Assembly (NCBI RefSeq): GCF_000332495.1
Contig: NZ_AOGW02000010.1
Span: 62,001 to 126,000 of the forward strand
Length of the DNA: 64,000 bases
Reading direction: 5' to 3'
From: Leptospira terpstrae serovar Hualin str. LT 11-33 = ATCC 700639
GTDB lineage: Bacteria > Spirochaetota > Leptospiria > Leptospirales > Leptospiraceae
The notes under the pieces are model-generated. The model did no database searches and was not told the DNA's origin. It was given only the letters and a program-made list of their open reading frames with translations. The number at the start of each line of letters is the position of its first letter. The stretch's first letter is position 1. The translations under genes were made by a program, and so were the position numbers. Of this stretch, positions 48,661 to 58,786 are shown piece by piece.

Positions 48661-50844
48661 TTGGAACGGATCTTTTCTCTAAAGCGCCTATTTGTCTATA
48701 GGCAAATCCTTTCTCAGATGTTCGATAGAATCCGCGAAAACAAGCGGGTTCTATTTTCGTTTTTGGCCCTTGGCCTCATATTTTTCTGTTTTATCCTCTG
48801 TTATTATGGTTTAGAATTCTATCTTCGAAACTACCGCATCCCCTTGGTGCAACTTAGAAAAGTAGTTTCTTATACCATCAACAAAGAACTTGGGAAAGCT
48901 GTGGACATTGGAGTTTTGGATTTTTCTCTCAGGGAAGGCCTTATCATTGAAGACTTGGTCGTATCAAACGAGGAAGACTTTTCATTTAACGACCATATGT
49001 TGAAGGTGAAAAAGGTAACCTTTCGGTTATCGAGTTATTTTAAAGATTCGCCTATCGTAGAACAAATCGATTTTTATAGCCCTCATTTGGTATTGAATGA
49101 AAATGCGAGTTTACGTAACCAACTCATTCAATATGCCCAAAAGAGCAAATTAAAAGACATAAGATTTCATGATGCAAAACTCACCGTCAAACAAAACGAT
49201 TCTACGTTAGTAGATTGGAAAGAAGGTTGGGATATAGTCTTAAAACGTAAAAGTAAAAAATTATTTCTATCATATAACAACGGTTGGTTTTGGATCCCTA
49301 ACACTACTAGAATTAAAGGAGAAGGTGAGTTTTCTGAAACAAATTTGGATGAATTTCAATTTGAGTTTAAATGGAAAAACTACCCGTCTGAAGAAGCCAT
49401 CATACTTACTAATTATCTATTTGGTTCTAATGTACATTCAGCAGTACTTTCAGGAGAAGGGAAAGTCGTGCGAGATCCCGTTTCTGGATTTACTGCCAGT
49501 GGTGATGTCGAGTTCGAAAATTCATTCATTCCTATCCCATTTTTTGAGAATTATATTTTGGATGGATTTAGGTTTCGAGAAGTATTTCTTTTTACTCCGA
49601 GTAAAGAAGAAAGGGAGTTTTTGGGAACGGATTTCCGAATCAAAACTTCAGTAAAAACAGAAACCATCAAAGAACCGCTTCTTTTTAGAAATTTTGAATT
49701 TCAAATTGAATCTTTGGAAAATATTGCAGAACGAATATCTGATCTTTCAGGAAATTTTAATCTTCCCTTGTCTGGATCCTTAAAGGGGAATTTAGAACTT
49801 TTAGAGTCTGGCGATAAAAACAAATGGTTCCAACTTCAGGGAGAACTCGTCGGATCTGAAATCGAATGGGATTCGAGTTTATTGAAGTTAGAAAAAGGAA
49901 CACTCTCTTTGAAATTTTTAGAAGGTAACGAATGGAGTCTGAATTTTGATTCATTACTTTTTGGAAAACCTTCCCATCTCTCTGGTTCTGGAGCTAATGT
50001 TTGGGGTCGTTCCAAAAAAACAGATGGATCTTATTATTATCCAATGAGTTCTAAAACCAAACTCAATTTCCAAACTCCGGACTTATACGGTAGTGATTGG
50101 AAACCACTCTATGAGGATTGGAAACAGGAAACCTTAGAAGAAATTCGAGAACGCCAAGAGAAGTTAATTCCAGAAGAATACTTTTACCAAACCAAAATTT
50201 ATAAATACTTCTTGGAATCTATGAACTTGGATCTTGGAATTCAAATTGCCAATTATTACCCATTTAGTGGATCTGAAACACTAGGGGAATCGAAAGGGAA
50301 TGTTTTAGTCAAAGACGGAAGGATGAATCTGGGTTTGAATTTGGGATCTTCCAATTCAAAAGTTTCGATGATTTCTTATTTTGCGAGTAAAACACCAAAC
50401 TTTGGCTTTAGTCTTATTTTGAATGAATACCCATGGTCTGATCCTTGGATGAATTTTTGTGGTGCTGAATTAAAACCTACCCATGTCAGTTTAGATTATA
50501 GTTTTAATAGTATTGGAAGTGATTATTATAGTCTTCATAAAGACGCTCGTACATCCTATTCACTCAAACTATTTGGTGTAAACTTTAAAGAAGCAGATTT
50601 GGTTTCAAAATTGGAAATGGATTTAAGTCCTTTGAGAAAACCCTTTCAATTAGAATTTGATTTGAGTCGTTATTCGGATATGGATTATATTTCAAATTTA
50701 GTAGTTTCTAGTGAATCTTTGGATTTAAAGGGTTATGGAAATAACAAAAATGGAAACTATGCCTTTACTACTTATGGGCTTGTTGGAGAATCCAGGGGAA
50801 GTTTTAGTTTTACAGAAGAGGAAAACAAATGCGTCATCAAATAG
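48661..50844 (+). CDS. AsmA-like membrane-anchored protein
   Basis: The 727-residue protein has a TM helix at about residues 30-50 (LFSFLALGLIFFCFILCYYG), then the AsmA-type N-terminal pattern NKELGKAVDIGVLDFSLREGLIIEDL (about 74-99), and a very long beta-rich periplasmic region with short repeated strands. AsmA/TamB relatives shuttle phospholipids to the outer membrane. The TTG at 48661 gives 19 residues ahead of ATG 48718; neither has a convincing ribosome-binding site. The stop overlaps the small lipoprotein gene by 16 bases. Confidence 0.75.
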   Translation: MERIFSLKRLFVYRQILSQMFDRIRENKRVLFSFLALGLIFFCFILCYYGLEFYLRNYRIPLVQLRKVVSYTINKELGKAVDIGVLDFSLREGLIIEDLVVSNEEDFSFNDHMLKVKKVTFRLSSYFKDSPIVEQIDFYSPHLVLNENASLRNQLIQYAQKSKLKDIRFHDAKLTVKQNDSTLVDWKEGWDIVLKRKSKKLFLSYNNGWFWIPNTTRIKGEGEFSETNLDEFQFEFKWKNYPSEEAIILTNYLFGSNVHSAVLSGEGKVVRDPVSGFTASGDVEFENSFIPIPFFENYILDGFRFREVFLFTPSKEEREFLGTDFRIKTSVKTETIKEPLLFRNFEFQIESLENIAERISDLSGNFNLPLSGSLKGNLELLESGDKNKWFQLQGELVGSEIEWDSSLLKLEKGTLSLKFLEGNEWSLNFDSLLFGKPSHLSGSGANVWGRSKKTDGSYYYPMSSKTKLNFQTPDLYGSDWKPLYEDWKQETLEEIRERQEKLIPEEYFYQTKIYKYFLESMNLDLGIQIANYYPFSGSETLGESKGNVLVKDGRMNLGLNLGSSNSKVSMISYFASKTPNFGFSLILNEYPWSDPWMNFCGAELKPTHVSLDYSFNSIGSDYYSLHKDARTSYSLKLFGVNFKEADLVSKLEMDLSPLRKPFQLEFDLSRYSDMDYISNLVVSSESLDLKGYGNNKNGNYAFTTYGLVGESRGSFSFTEEENKCVIK

Positions 50845-51197
50845 TCTCAGTTAGTTTCCTAATATTACTTTCAATCTTTTCTCTTTGCAAAGAAACAAAA
50901 AACCCAGCAGATACTGCTCCAGAAATTTCTAAATTACCAGCCTTTGGTGGGGAATGGATTTTAGAGTGGGAAAACAAAATTCATTTCCTAAACATTCAGC
51001 CAGAAGAAAACAAAGTCATTTGGAATGGCTCTGGGGATCTCAGTTTGGAATTGGATTCTGTCGGAATGCGGTTACGGCCGAATGACGAAGAAACCATTAA
51101 AGGATATTTTTTGTATTCTGACCTTAAACCTAAATCTTGGATTGGCACTTGGGAAAATCGGGTGGTTCGTTTAATTCGTAAGAGTTCTAAGGAGTGA
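50829..51197 (+). CDS. Small lipoprotein of unknown function
   Basis: The 122-residue product has a hydrophobic signal and a lipobox ending FSLC (Cys20). The mature ~100 residues look like a single beta domain (GGEWILEWENKIHFLNI, then GMRLRPNDEETIKGYF and WIGTWENRVVRLIRK). I know no family. It overlaps the AsmA-like gene by 16 bases at its start, suggesting coupling with an envelope pathway, and the convergent lpxB gene by 27 bases at its end. Confidence 0.6.
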   Translation: MRHQIVSVSFLILLSIFSLCKETKNPADTAPEISKLPAFGGEWILEWENKIHFLNIQPEENKVIWNGSGDLSLELDSVGMRLRPNDEETIKGYFLYSDLKPKSWIGTWENRVVRLIRKSSKE

Positions 51198-52382
51198 TTG
51201 GATTTCCTTCGCAGCCTTTTTGGAGGCATTGGTAGTCCCTAGTTCTCTTTCTTTAGCATCCCGAAGGATTCCTTTCATTTTGTTTCTTAATTTTGTATTG
51301 GAGAGAATTTTCCATGCTTCTTCAAATATATACTTAGGTTGGCATTCGTTTTGTGTGATTTCCCGACAAACTTCCTCACCAGACAAAATATTGGCAAGAC
51401 CTATGAATTTAGATCTCATCAGCAGTGAACCTAAAAGATAAGTAAACAAACTCACTTTATAAAGAATCACCATTGGTGTTTCGAAATACAATCCCTCCAG
51501 TGTGGCAGTTCCAGAAGCAATCAGGAGTAAATCACTTGTTTCCATGACTCGAAGTGAAGCATTCCAAAGGTAATGGATTTGGATGTCAGGATGGATTTGT
51601 TTTAACGCATCAATTTTTTCCAATAGGAAGGATTCTTCCTTAGCATTGATATTCGGAAGAAGGAATACAATTTTCTTTTTCTCTAGTTTGCATTTTTCAT
51701 GTAGCAGGGCTGCTGTTCCTAGTATTGGATCAATGAGCCTACGAATTTCCCCTTTCCTGGAACCAGGAAGGAGTCCCACTGTATAACCATGGTGGGAATC
51801 AGGAAGTTTTTCCGTAATCACTGGTTCTTTCTTAAGTTTTTCTGGGATCCGTTTGGTGATGGGGTGACCCACAAATTTCGCATTCACACCATATTCGGTA
51901 TAAATTTCTTCTTCGAATCGGAAGAGGGTAAGCATAAGTGCAATCTGTTCTTTGATAAAATAAATTCGGTTGAATTTCCAAGCCCAGATTTGTGGGGACA
52001 CATAAAAAACGGTAGGGATCCCTCTTAATTTTAATTCCTTCGCCAAACGTAAGTTAAATCCAGGGTAATCAATCAAAATCGCAAGTTTAGTGGGTCTATG
52101 TGTGGTCTCTTCTAAAACACGGTAGAAGATCTTTTTTAAAAAACTATATTTTTTTAAGGCTTCGGAAAATCCGATCACACTGAGATGTTCCAACTCTTCC
52201 ATGGAATCAAGACCGTGTTCGATCATACCTTCGCCACCAATTCCATAGAATTTATATTCTGGTTCTAGTATTGCCAATTCTTGTAAAAGATCAGCTCCGA
52301 GTAAATCGCCAGAATGTTCCCCGGCAATGACTAAGATATTTTTGTCAGACTCATGTAGATGGGATTTTTTTTTGGTTACCAT
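51171..52382 (-). CDS. lpxB: Lipid-A-disaccharide synthase LpxB
   Basis: The 403-residue glycosyltransferase (GT19) joins lipid X to UDP-2,3-diacylglucosamine. Family blocks are VIAGEHSGDLLGADLL (about 17-32), IGGEGM, VSPQIWAWK (about 129-137), HPI in FVGHPITKRI, LLPGSRKGEIRRL and ASGTATLEGLY. It is about 20 residues longer than the E. coli enzyme at the N-terminus, mainly lysines. AAGG lies six bases before the ATG. Its start lies inside the 3' end of lpxI (32-base overlap). Cytosolic face of the inner membrane. Confidence 0.95.
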   Translation of the reverse strand: MVTKKKSHLHESDKNILVIAGEHSGDLLGADLLQELAILEPEYKFYGIGGEGMIEHGLDSMEELEHLSVIGFSEALKKYSFLKKIFYRVLEETTHRPTKLAILIDYPGFNLRLAKELKLRGIPTVFYVSPQIWAWKFNRIYFIKEQIALMLTLFRFEEEIYTEYGVNAKFVGHPITKRIPEKLKKEPVITEKLPDSHHGYTVGLLPGSRKGEIRRLIDPILGTAALLHEKCKLEKKKIVFLLPNINAKEESFLLEKIDALKQIHPDIQIHYLWNASLRVMETSDLLLIASGTATLEGLYFETPMVILYKVSLFTYLLGSLLMRSKFIGLANILSGEEVCREITQNECQPKYIFEEAWKILSNTKLRNKMKGILRDAKERELGTTNASKKAAKEIQSLLRTLTN

Positions 52383-53217
52383 TGAGAACCTTACTTCCGC
52401 CTTTTCCTACAACACAAAAATTTAACTTATGTTTGGTTGCAAATTCAATCACAGCTTTTGGATCCACCACCAAAGTTTCACCTTCTCGAATGCAGAGTGT
52501 TTTGCAACCACTCTCTAACATGACTTGAAAGGTATGAATCCCTATGGTCGGAAGGTCAAAACGGTTGTCTTGTTTGGCCTTGGGGCTTTTACAAACAATG
52601 GCATCACCTTTCTTTTTGGTGTACACCCCACCTCGTTTGATGGTTTCATCGGTTCCCTCTACTGCTTCCACAGCAATGACCGATTCGTCACAAACCACGA
52701 CCATTTGTCCGATATCTAAATCGGCCATTTTTTCGGCATAAAACATCCCAAAGTCAATATCCTTTAATTCTTGGGAGTTAAACTTTTTCGGTGTATAACG
52801 ACCTTCGGGAAGAAGTAACGACTGTAAGTAGATTTTTTGCGAGATGACTTTGACACCCATGGCCTCAAACTCATCGGCAATCGCTAAGAAAATTGGGTAG
52901 TCATTTCTGTTAATGGTGCGGGCAAGAATGGCCAACGCTTTTAGATCAAATTTCAGCTTTTGGAAGAGTAGGTCTTTTCGCACTTTTCCGAGCATAAGAA
53001 TTCTAGTGATTTTTTCTTTTTGGATGGTTTTTAGAATTTTGCCTACTTGGGTGATATGAACGGGAATCGTGCGTGCACTGTGTTCTCTCGGAGTGAAGTC
53101 TGATTCGATGAGTCCAAGAAAAAGAGGATCCTCACCCGCGAGAAGTGCTTCTTTCATTCCAATGTGAGGTAACTCCCCACCACCAGCAATAATGGCTAAT
53201 CGGCCTTTGGGTGCCAA
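52351..53217 (-). CDS. lpxI: UDP-2,3-diacylglucosamine diphosphatase LpxI
   Basis: The 288-residue protein begins with LAIIAGGGELP, the LpxI N-terminal signature, and contains KGDAIVCKSPKAKQDNRFDLPTIGI (about 207-231) with GVYTKK before it and, further on, AIEFATKHKLNFCVVG. LpxI makes lipid X from UDP-diacylglucosamine in bacteria lacking LpxH; the product feeds LpxB, encoded immediately downstream with a 32-base overlap. The start is a TTG at 53217, with AAGG seven bases upstream. Confidence 0.94.
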   Translation of the reverse strand: MAPKGRLAIIAGGGELPHIGMKEALLAGEDPLFLGLIESDFTPREHSARTIPVHITQVGKILKTIQKEKITRILMLGKVRKDLLFQKLKFDLKALAILARTINRNDYPIFLAIADEFEAMGVKVISQKIYLQSLLLPEGRYTPKKFNSQELKDIDFGMFYAEKMADLDIGQMVVVCDESVIAVEAVEGTDETIKRGGVYTKKKGDAIVCKSPKAKQDNRFDLPTIGIHTFQVMLESGCKTLCIREGETLVVDPKAVIEFATKHKLNFCVVGKGGSKVLNGNQKKIPST

Positions 53218-53226
53218 AGATAAACC

Positions 53227-53466
53227 TTAAGGAGTTCCTGAATCGCTACTGCCAGTGGAAGGCGGAGGAGTGTCAGAGCCGGCTTTTTTGTAATCGGTTA
53301 CATAAAAACCAGTTCCTTTGAAGATGATTCCTGCGCTTGCAGAAATTCGACGTTCGACCGATCCATTTTTTCCACAGAGGCACTGTGTGATTGCGTCCTC
53401 TTTCATCGACTGAACGTGTTCAAAGTCTTTTCCACATGTATTACAATGGTAATCGTAGGTAGCCAT
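53227..53466 (-). CDS. FmdB-family zinc-ribbon protein
   Basis: The 79-residue protein opens MATYDYHCNTCGKDFEHVQS and has a second CxC pair (QCLCG), forming the FmdB/CxxC-regulatory zinc ribbon. A Pro/Ser/Thr-rich tail follows. Family function is unclear; regulatory roles have been proposed. The ribosome-binding site AGGAGG four to five bases ahead of the ATG is among the strongest in the window, suggesting high expression. It lies nine bases upstream of lpxI and 11 bases downstream of the SH3-protein gene. Confidence 0.88.
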   Translation of the reverse strand: MATYDYHCNTCGKDFEHVQSMKEDAITQCLCGKNGSVERRISASAGIIFKGTGFYVTDYKKAGSDTPPPSTGSSDSGTP

Positions 53467-53477
53467 AGTTTCCTCCT

Positions 53478-54932
53478 CTAATGGATTCCTGTTCTAATTT
53501 CAAAGAGTATTACTTTTTCTCTGTTCGGTTCTTTTGCTAGAGGGAGACAAATTTCCCAGGAATACCGACCCGACTGAAGTGCGGATTCATCCATAGGTAA
53601 GGAACGAATGGACTGAATGAGTCCTGTATTTCGTCTCCAAAGACTTGCGTTCCATTTGTCCCCTTCGCGAGATCCAATGTGTAAGGACAGGTTTTCTCTT
53701 CTTTTTTCGCCGTCTAGGACATATCGATTTTTATTTACCCAAATGGATTCCTTATCCAGGGATAATGAATAGGCGAGGTGCTCCCGGTTGTCGTAGTTTA
53801 GGTGGAGTTCTAAAAAGGAAATGGGGAGATCAGAATCTGTAGGTTGGAAAGAAAACTCAAAGTAGTTTTTATCCCCAGAAAGTTTTTTACAAATCCTTTG
53901 GATGGATTTTGATTCTTTGGATAAACCGAAAATAGGAAATCCTGTTTCTCCCGAGACACGTTCCGAATCTCTTGGAATGTAATCCCCAAAAAAAGTAGCA
54001 GGGATTTGATTTCCATTCCAACCTTCAAAATCGATTCGAATTTCATTTTCCACTGACTTAAATCGGTTTTCAAATTCTGCGATGAGTGCGGGGTTTGGCG
54101 GAACTTCTGTTAAAAATCCAGAAAAGATCCAAGCTGATTTTTGTAAGTTTGGGAAGTAACATCGTTTCCAATGCCCAAGATTTCCGGCAATGGTTTCCGT
54201 ACCAGCATCTTCTTCTAAACAAACTGCCTCTTCAGGTTCACTGATTTTTCCGACCTCGGAATTTTCACGACCAGGACCACTGCGGAGGTTTACATTTTTA
54301 CCCCGTAAAATTGCTGTTTGGTGGAAGAGATTGGTGTTTGAGGTATTGGCTAAAAAATGCAAACTTTGTAATAAAAAATCAGATTCAATTTCTCCAATTG
54401 GTTCAAAAGGAAAACTGAGTAGGTTTGCAAGTGCACGGCTAAACCTATCTTCCATTCCCCGTGGGTCTTCCAGAATTAGTTTCAGAAGCAGGTTTGTAAC
54501 TTCTGGTTTGGGAATAGGTTTTGTTAGGGTGAGAATCTTTGTGATTAGAGCTCTTTTATAACCTTCCCCATGTTTTTTTAAGTTAGGAAGATAAGGATCC
54601 TCAATATGAAAGTAGGTTCCCCGAGTGGTTTCCCATTCGACCAGTTTGGTTCCCGAACGAGATTGGAAAAACGTTTGTAACTCTTTGGTAGTTTCCTTCT
54701 CGTTCAATTTTTTTTCTAATTGTGAGATGGTTTCGGAAAGGATGGTGAGCTCTAATTCACCAGGTGGAATTTCTTTTTCCTGATAAAGTGCGAGAACTTT
54801 ACGATAGGATTCCGATTGGTAAAAATCATAAGCCTTGTCTTCTCGCTCTCGAAAGTCAACGAAGGCATAAGTGATTAGGAGTATAAAAAGAAAAACAAGG
54901 CTTACGGCAAGAAATACACGGGAGCGTATCAA
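53478..54932 (-). CDS. Membrane-anchored bacterial SH3-domain protein
   Basis: The 484-residue product has one N-terminal TM helix (about 8-27). At about residues 207-275 lies a bacterial SH3 (SH3_3) domain (ILRGKNVNLRSGPGRENSEVGKI, ending WIFSGFL), which commonly binds peptidoglycan or proteins. The long helical region before it and the beta-rich region after it match no family I know. Location is the periplasm. It is followed by the FmdB gene and preceded, 21 bases away, by the TolC-family gene; function unknown. Confidence 0.75.
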   Translation of the reverse strand: MIRSRVFLAVSLVFLFILLITYAFVDFREREDKAYDFYQSESYRKVLALYQEKEIPPGELELTILSETISQLEKKLNEKETTKELQTFFQSRSGTKLVEWETTRGTYFHIEDPYLPNLKKHGEGYKRALITKILTLTKPIPKPEVTNLLLKLILEDPRGMEDRFSRALANLLSFPFEPIGEIESDFLLQSLHFLANTSNTNLFHQTAILRGKNVNLRSGPGRENSEVGKISEPEEAVCLEEDAGTETIAGNLGHWKRCYFPNLQKSAWIFSGFLTEVPPNPALIAEFENRFKSVENEIRIDFEGWNGNQIPATFFGDYIPRDSERVSGETGFPIFGLSKESKSIQRICKKLSGDKNYFEFSFQPTDSDLPISFLELHLNYDNREHLAYSLSLDKESIWVNKNRYVLDGEKRRENLSLHIGSREGDKWNASLWRRNTGLIQSIRSLPMDESALQSGRYSWEICLPLAKEPNREKVILFEIRTGIH

Positions 54933-54953
54933 AAGGATCCTCCCGTTTTTTTG

Positions 54954-56495
54954 TTATAAGTTTTCAGGTAGGAGTTTGGATCTATCCACTCCGTATTCTT
55001 CAAATAAAACATTCTTTGCAACATAGTATCTGTGTAAATTGATGTTGTAATCTACTTTTGCTCGCACTAGTGACAATTGGTCTTGTACATGAGTGTCTAA
55101 TGCATTTTTCACAGCAAGAGCATTGAACCTACCTTGTTGGAAGGAACGTAATACTCCATTGTAATATTTTTTAGATTCCTCTTCTGTGTGTTTCGCATTT
55201 TCCATCACTTGGAAAGAAGCCTTTAAGATGTCGATCCGAGTTTTGACATCATCAGAAACTGCTTTGACAAGATCTGCTTCTTCTAATGAAACTTGGCGTT
55301 TTTGGATTTCCGCATCGCGAATTCCTGCCTTCACTCCCTTATCCATAATGGGGTAAGAAAGGTCTAGGGATCCTTGCATTACAGGGTATTGGTAAGAAAA
55401 AACTCCCGCACGACCATCAGAATAATTGTTCTGCGGGCTAATTGTATTTTGTGCTTGGTATCCGTAAGTTCCTGCTGCCTTTAAGGAAGGAAGAGCTTCG
55501 TTTTTGGCAGTTTTCATAGAAAGTTCTGCGTTTTCTTTTTTTCGTAAGATGGCACGAAAGTCCGCTCTATGTTTATAAGCATAATCAATATCGGCTTGGT
55601 AGTCCAATTTTGAAGGTAAGGTTTCTGAAAGAGGTGTTGTCTTTTGAAAGACCGTATCTTCTGGAAGATTGAGGGAACGAATGAGTTTACGGCGAGCTTC
55701 TTCTCTTTCTGCACTAGCCTGTGCCATTTGTCCTTCGACTTGAGAGAGAAGGGCATTCCACTGGTTCACTTCGAAACTTTCGGAAAGTCCAAGACCTTGT
55801 TTACGAATGGTAAGGTCCCTGACATTCTTTGTGTTTTTTTTAAGTTGTTCGAAAGTTTGGTATCCCGATTCCTTCACAGAGTAATTCCAATAGTCAACAA
55901 GAGTCGCTACTACTTTACCTGCTACTTGGTCTTCCATTTGCTCTCGCAAAATTTCCGTTTGGTTCTCGAGTATTTTTTCCATATTCCTTTCATTGGCACC
56001 AAAAGCATTTTTTAGTAAATCTTGGGCAATGGTAACAGAAAGAGTATCTGTATACAAAAGAGGAAGTCCGAGAGCTGTAAATCCCGCAGGAGTTTTATTC
56101 GGATCTTCAAAAGCGTTGGAGTCAAATCGTTGTGATTTGGCTTCTAACTTAAAATAAGTTCCAGTCGTGAATAGTTTTTCTAAACCGGCACTATAAGTAT
56201 TGGTTTGGGTTTTGGTTCCCGTAAAGATATTGTTTTGGTTGAAAGGAAACTTTTTTTCATCCAATTCCGCTTTGGAAAGGGCGCGCCAAGAATACTTTCC
56301 TTCATATTTCATAAGAGAAGAGTCTGCCTTAGCTAACTCTAAACGTGCCTGCATGACCTCGCGGTTATTTTCAATGGCATACTTGACTGCATCTTGTAAG
56401 CTAAGCGTAAATCCCTTATCTCCAGACTCCGCAGCCAAAAGGCCTACGGAAACGAGGAGGATCAATGTACTTGAAACCCATGAACGTTGTTCCAT
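54954..56495 (-). CDS. TolC-family outer-membrane efflux protein
   Basis: The 513-residue protein has a signal peptide (about 8-22, LLAAESG) and then two copies of the TolC/OEP pattern: helical coiled coils with strand pairs, for example LSLQDAVKYAIENNREVMQARLELA (about 31-55) and SLDLSYPIMDKGVKAGIRDAE (about 352-372). TolC-type trimers form a channel across the outer membrane for type I secretion or efflux. No inner-membrane pump or adaptor gene is adjacent. Confidence 0.87.
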   Translation of the reverse strand: MEQRSWVSSTLILLVSVGLLAAESGDKGFTLSLQDAVKYAIENNREVMQARLELAKADSSLMKYEGKYSWRALSKAELDEKKFPFNQNNIFTGTKTQTNTYSAGLEKLFTTGTYFKLEAKSQRFDSNAFEDPNKTPAGFTALGLPLLYTDTLSVTIAQDLLKNAFGANERNMEKILENQTEILREQMEDQVAGKVVATLVDYWNYSVKESGYQTFEQLKKNTKNVRDLTIRKQGLGLSESFEVNQWNALLSQVEGQMAQASAEREEARRKLIRSLNLPEDTVFQKTTPLSETLPSKLDYQADIDYAYKHRADFRAILRKKENAELSMKTAKNEALPSLKAAGTYGYQAQNTISPQNNYSDGRAGVFSYQYPVMQGSLDLSYPIMDKGVKAGIRDAEIQKRQVSLEEADLVKAVSDDVKTRIDILKASFQVMENAKHTEEESKKYYNGVLRSFQQGRFNALAVKNALDTHVQDQLSLVRAKVDYNINLHRYYVAKNVLFEEYGVDRSKLLPENL

Positions 56496-56552
56496 ACTGT
56501 TAATTCAGACTCCTCATTTCCCTTGAATAGCTGTTTTTTTTGATATTAGCCC

Positions 56553-57443
56553 TTATTTTTTAAGGGCTGCCTTCATTTTTTCGCCAACTTCCCCAATGTG
56601 TGCACAAATGCTAACACCAGCGTCTTGCATTGCTGCAATTTTTGAAGTGGCAGTTCCCATTCCTCCGGAAATGATCGCACCGGCATGGCCCATACGTTTT
56701 CCTGGAGGAGCTGTTTGGCCTGCAATAAAACCAACAACTGGTTTTTTCACATGCGCTTTGATGTAAGCTGCGGCTTCTTCTTCCGAAGTTCCGCCGATTT
56801 CACCAATCATTACGATTCCTTCCGTGTCAGGGTCTTCGTTGAGAAGGCGAACCGCTTCTACGTGGTTCATCCCAGGCACTGGGTCTCCCCCGATTCCGAT
56901 ACAAGTAGACTGGCCAAGGCCTGCCGCTGTAAGAGAAGCAACGGATTCATATGTCAAAGTTCCTGAACGAGAAACGATACCGATGTTTCCTGGAGTGTGG
57001 ATAAAACCTGGCATAATTCCCATCTTTACATTGTAACGAGGGTTGATCACGCCGGGACAGTTTGGTCCTACGAGTTTGGTTTTAGAATTACGAAGCACAC
57101 TATATACTTTTAGCATGTCGTGAGTTGGAATTCCTTCCGTGATACAAACTACGAGTGGGATCTCAGCAAAGATTCCTTCCAAAATCGCGTCAGCCGCGAA
57201 GGGAGGTGGAACAAAGATCACTGCAGCGTTGGCACCGTCTTGGATCATTGCATCTTTGATGGTGTTACGAACTGGAGCTGTTTTTCCTGTTTCGGAAGTC
57301 CAGATCTGGCCACCTTTGCCTGGAGTGACTCCAGCAACTACTTTTGTACCATATTCCAACATTTGAGTCGCATGAAAGGATCCTTCCTTACCGGTGATCC
57401 CTTGAACGACTACTCTTGTGTTTTCATCAACTAATACAGCCAT
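56553..57443 (-). CDS. sucD: Succinyl-CoA synthetase alpha subunit
   Basis: The 296-residue protein has a CoA-binding Rossmann fold ([14 protein letters not shown], about 13-26), a ligase domain, and the phospho-histidine loop [10 protein letters not shown] (His about 249). It forms succinyl-CoA in equilibrium with succinate and ATP or GTP in the TCA cycle together with SucC. It follows sucC by 12 bases. The alpha subunit length is normal. Confidence 0.96.
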   Translation of the reverse strand: MAVLVDENTRVVVQGITGKEGSFHATQMLEYGTKVVAGVTPGKGGQIWTSETGKTAPVRNTIKDAMIQDGANAAVIFVPPPFAADAILEGIFAEIPLVVCITEGIPTHDMLKVYSVLRNSKTKLVGPNCPGVINPRYNVKMGIMPGFIHTPGNIGIVSRSGTLTYESVASLTAAGLGQSTCIGIGGDPVPGMNHVEAVRLLNEDPDTEGIVMIGEIGGTSEEEAAAYIKAHVKKPVVGFIAGQTAPPGKRMGHAGAIISGGMGTATSKIAAMQDAGVSICAHIGEVGEKMKAALKK

Positions 57444-57455
57444 GTTTTCTAGTTC

Positions 57456-58625
57456 CTATTTTTTGATTAGGGAGACAATTTTGTCTGCCGCGTCACGGAG
57501 TCCTTCCACTCCAACAATATTCATTCCGGATTCGTTCAGGATTTTTTTCCCTTCTTCTGCGTTGGTTCCTTTCAATCGAACTACAACAGGAACCGATACG
57601 TTTACCTTTTTAGTAGCTTCGATAATTCCCACAGCTACTCGGTCACAACGAACGATACCACCGAACACGTTTACAAAGATCCCTTTTACGTTTGGATCAG
57701 AAAGAATAAGACGGAAACCGTTTTCTACCGTAGTAGGGTTTGCTCCACCTCCGACATCCAAGAAGTTTGCAGGTTCTGCACCAGCTAACTTAACAATGTC
57801 CATGGTTGCCATGGCAAGACCAGCACCGTTTACCATACAACCAATGTTTCCATCTAACTTTACATAGTTGAGGTTGTATTCTTTTGCTTTAACTTCATAC
57901 GGATCTTCTTCAGTGATATCACGAAGAGCTTCGTTTTCAGGGTGGCGGTAAAGTGCGTTTTCATCCAAGTCCATCTTACAGTCACCTGCGATGATTTCGT
58001 TTTGTTTTGTAAGGATGAGGGGGTTGATCTCGAGAAGGGCTGCATCTTCTTTAATGTAAGCTGCATAAACCGAGTTTACAAGAGCTGTAAAAGATTTTTG
58101 CGCCTCAGCTGGAATTCCTAAAGCAAATGCGAGTTCACGCACTTGAGAACCTTGGATTCCGATCCCTGGATCAATTTGAATTTTGATGATTTTTTCTGGA
58201 TGAGTTTCTGCAACTTCTTCGATTTCCATTCCACCTTCCGTAGAAGCCATAATGATGGTTTTGCGGATGGCACGATCAAGTAAGATGGAGAGGTAGTATT
58301 CCTTTGCGATTTCAAGACCTTGTTCTAAATAAACTTTGAGAACTTTTTTTCCTTCCGGACCGGTCTGAGGTGTGATGAGTTGCATCCCGAGGATTTTCTC
58401 AGCAGCAGCTTTGGCGTCATCTTTTGTCTTTGCGACTTTGACCCCGCCACCTTTTCCTCGTCCACCTGCGTGGATTTGGGCTTTTACCACCACTACGGGT
58501 GATTTTTGGACAACTTCGCTGTATGCCTTTTCGAAATCACCGACACTGTCGATGACCTTTCCGAAGGGAACGTTGGCATTGTGTCTACGTAGGATTTCTT
58601 TGGCCTGGTATTCGTGGACTTTCAT
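57456..58625 (-). CDS. sucC: Succinyl-CoA synthetase beta subunit
   Basis: The 389-residue protein has an ATP-grasp domain ([20 protein letters not shown] at the start, [15 protein letters not shown] near 45-59) and the C-terminal CoA-ligase domain ([29 protein letters not shown]). The frame opens 12 codons earlier, but the start at 58625 has AAGGAAATCC immediately before the ATG and matches the conserved N-terminus. It pairs with sucD. The region just upstream (58626-58786) should hold its promoter. Confidence 0.96.
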   Translation of the reverse strand: MKVHEYQAKEILRRHNANVPFGKVIDSVGDFEKAYSEVVQKSPVVVVKAQIHAGGRGKGGGVKVAKTKDDAKAAAEKILGMQLITPQTGPEGKKVLKVYLEQGLEIAKEYYLSILLDRAIRKTIIMASTEGGMEIEEVAETHPEKIIKIQIDPGIGIQGSQVRELAFALGIPAEAQKSFTALVNSVYAAYIKEDAALLEINPLILTKQNEIIAGDCKMDLDENALYRHPENEALRDITEEDPYEVKAKEYNLNYVKLDGNIGCMVNGAGLAMATMDIVKLAGAEPANFLDVGGGANPTTVENGFRLILSDPNVKGIFVNVFGGIVRCDRVAVGIIEATKKVNVSVPVVVRLKGTNAEEGKKILNESGMNIVGVEGLRDAADKIVSLIKK

Positions 58626-58786
58626 GGATTTCCTTATGTCATTGGTACGTCCGCAGGGCAAGCCAGCGGATCACTAGGGTAAGCCTCAGGGGTTGGGGGA
58701 GATTGTCAAGACCGTTTGGAATGTTCTACTCTACCAAAGGCAGTCGTAAGCAGAATCTGGCATGTACAGAGATTCAGCAGATAAGT

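Noticed and set aside
58626..58661. In-frame upstream extension of sucC
   Set aside because: The start at 58625 has AAGGAAATCC directly upstream and matches the conserved SucC N-terminus.
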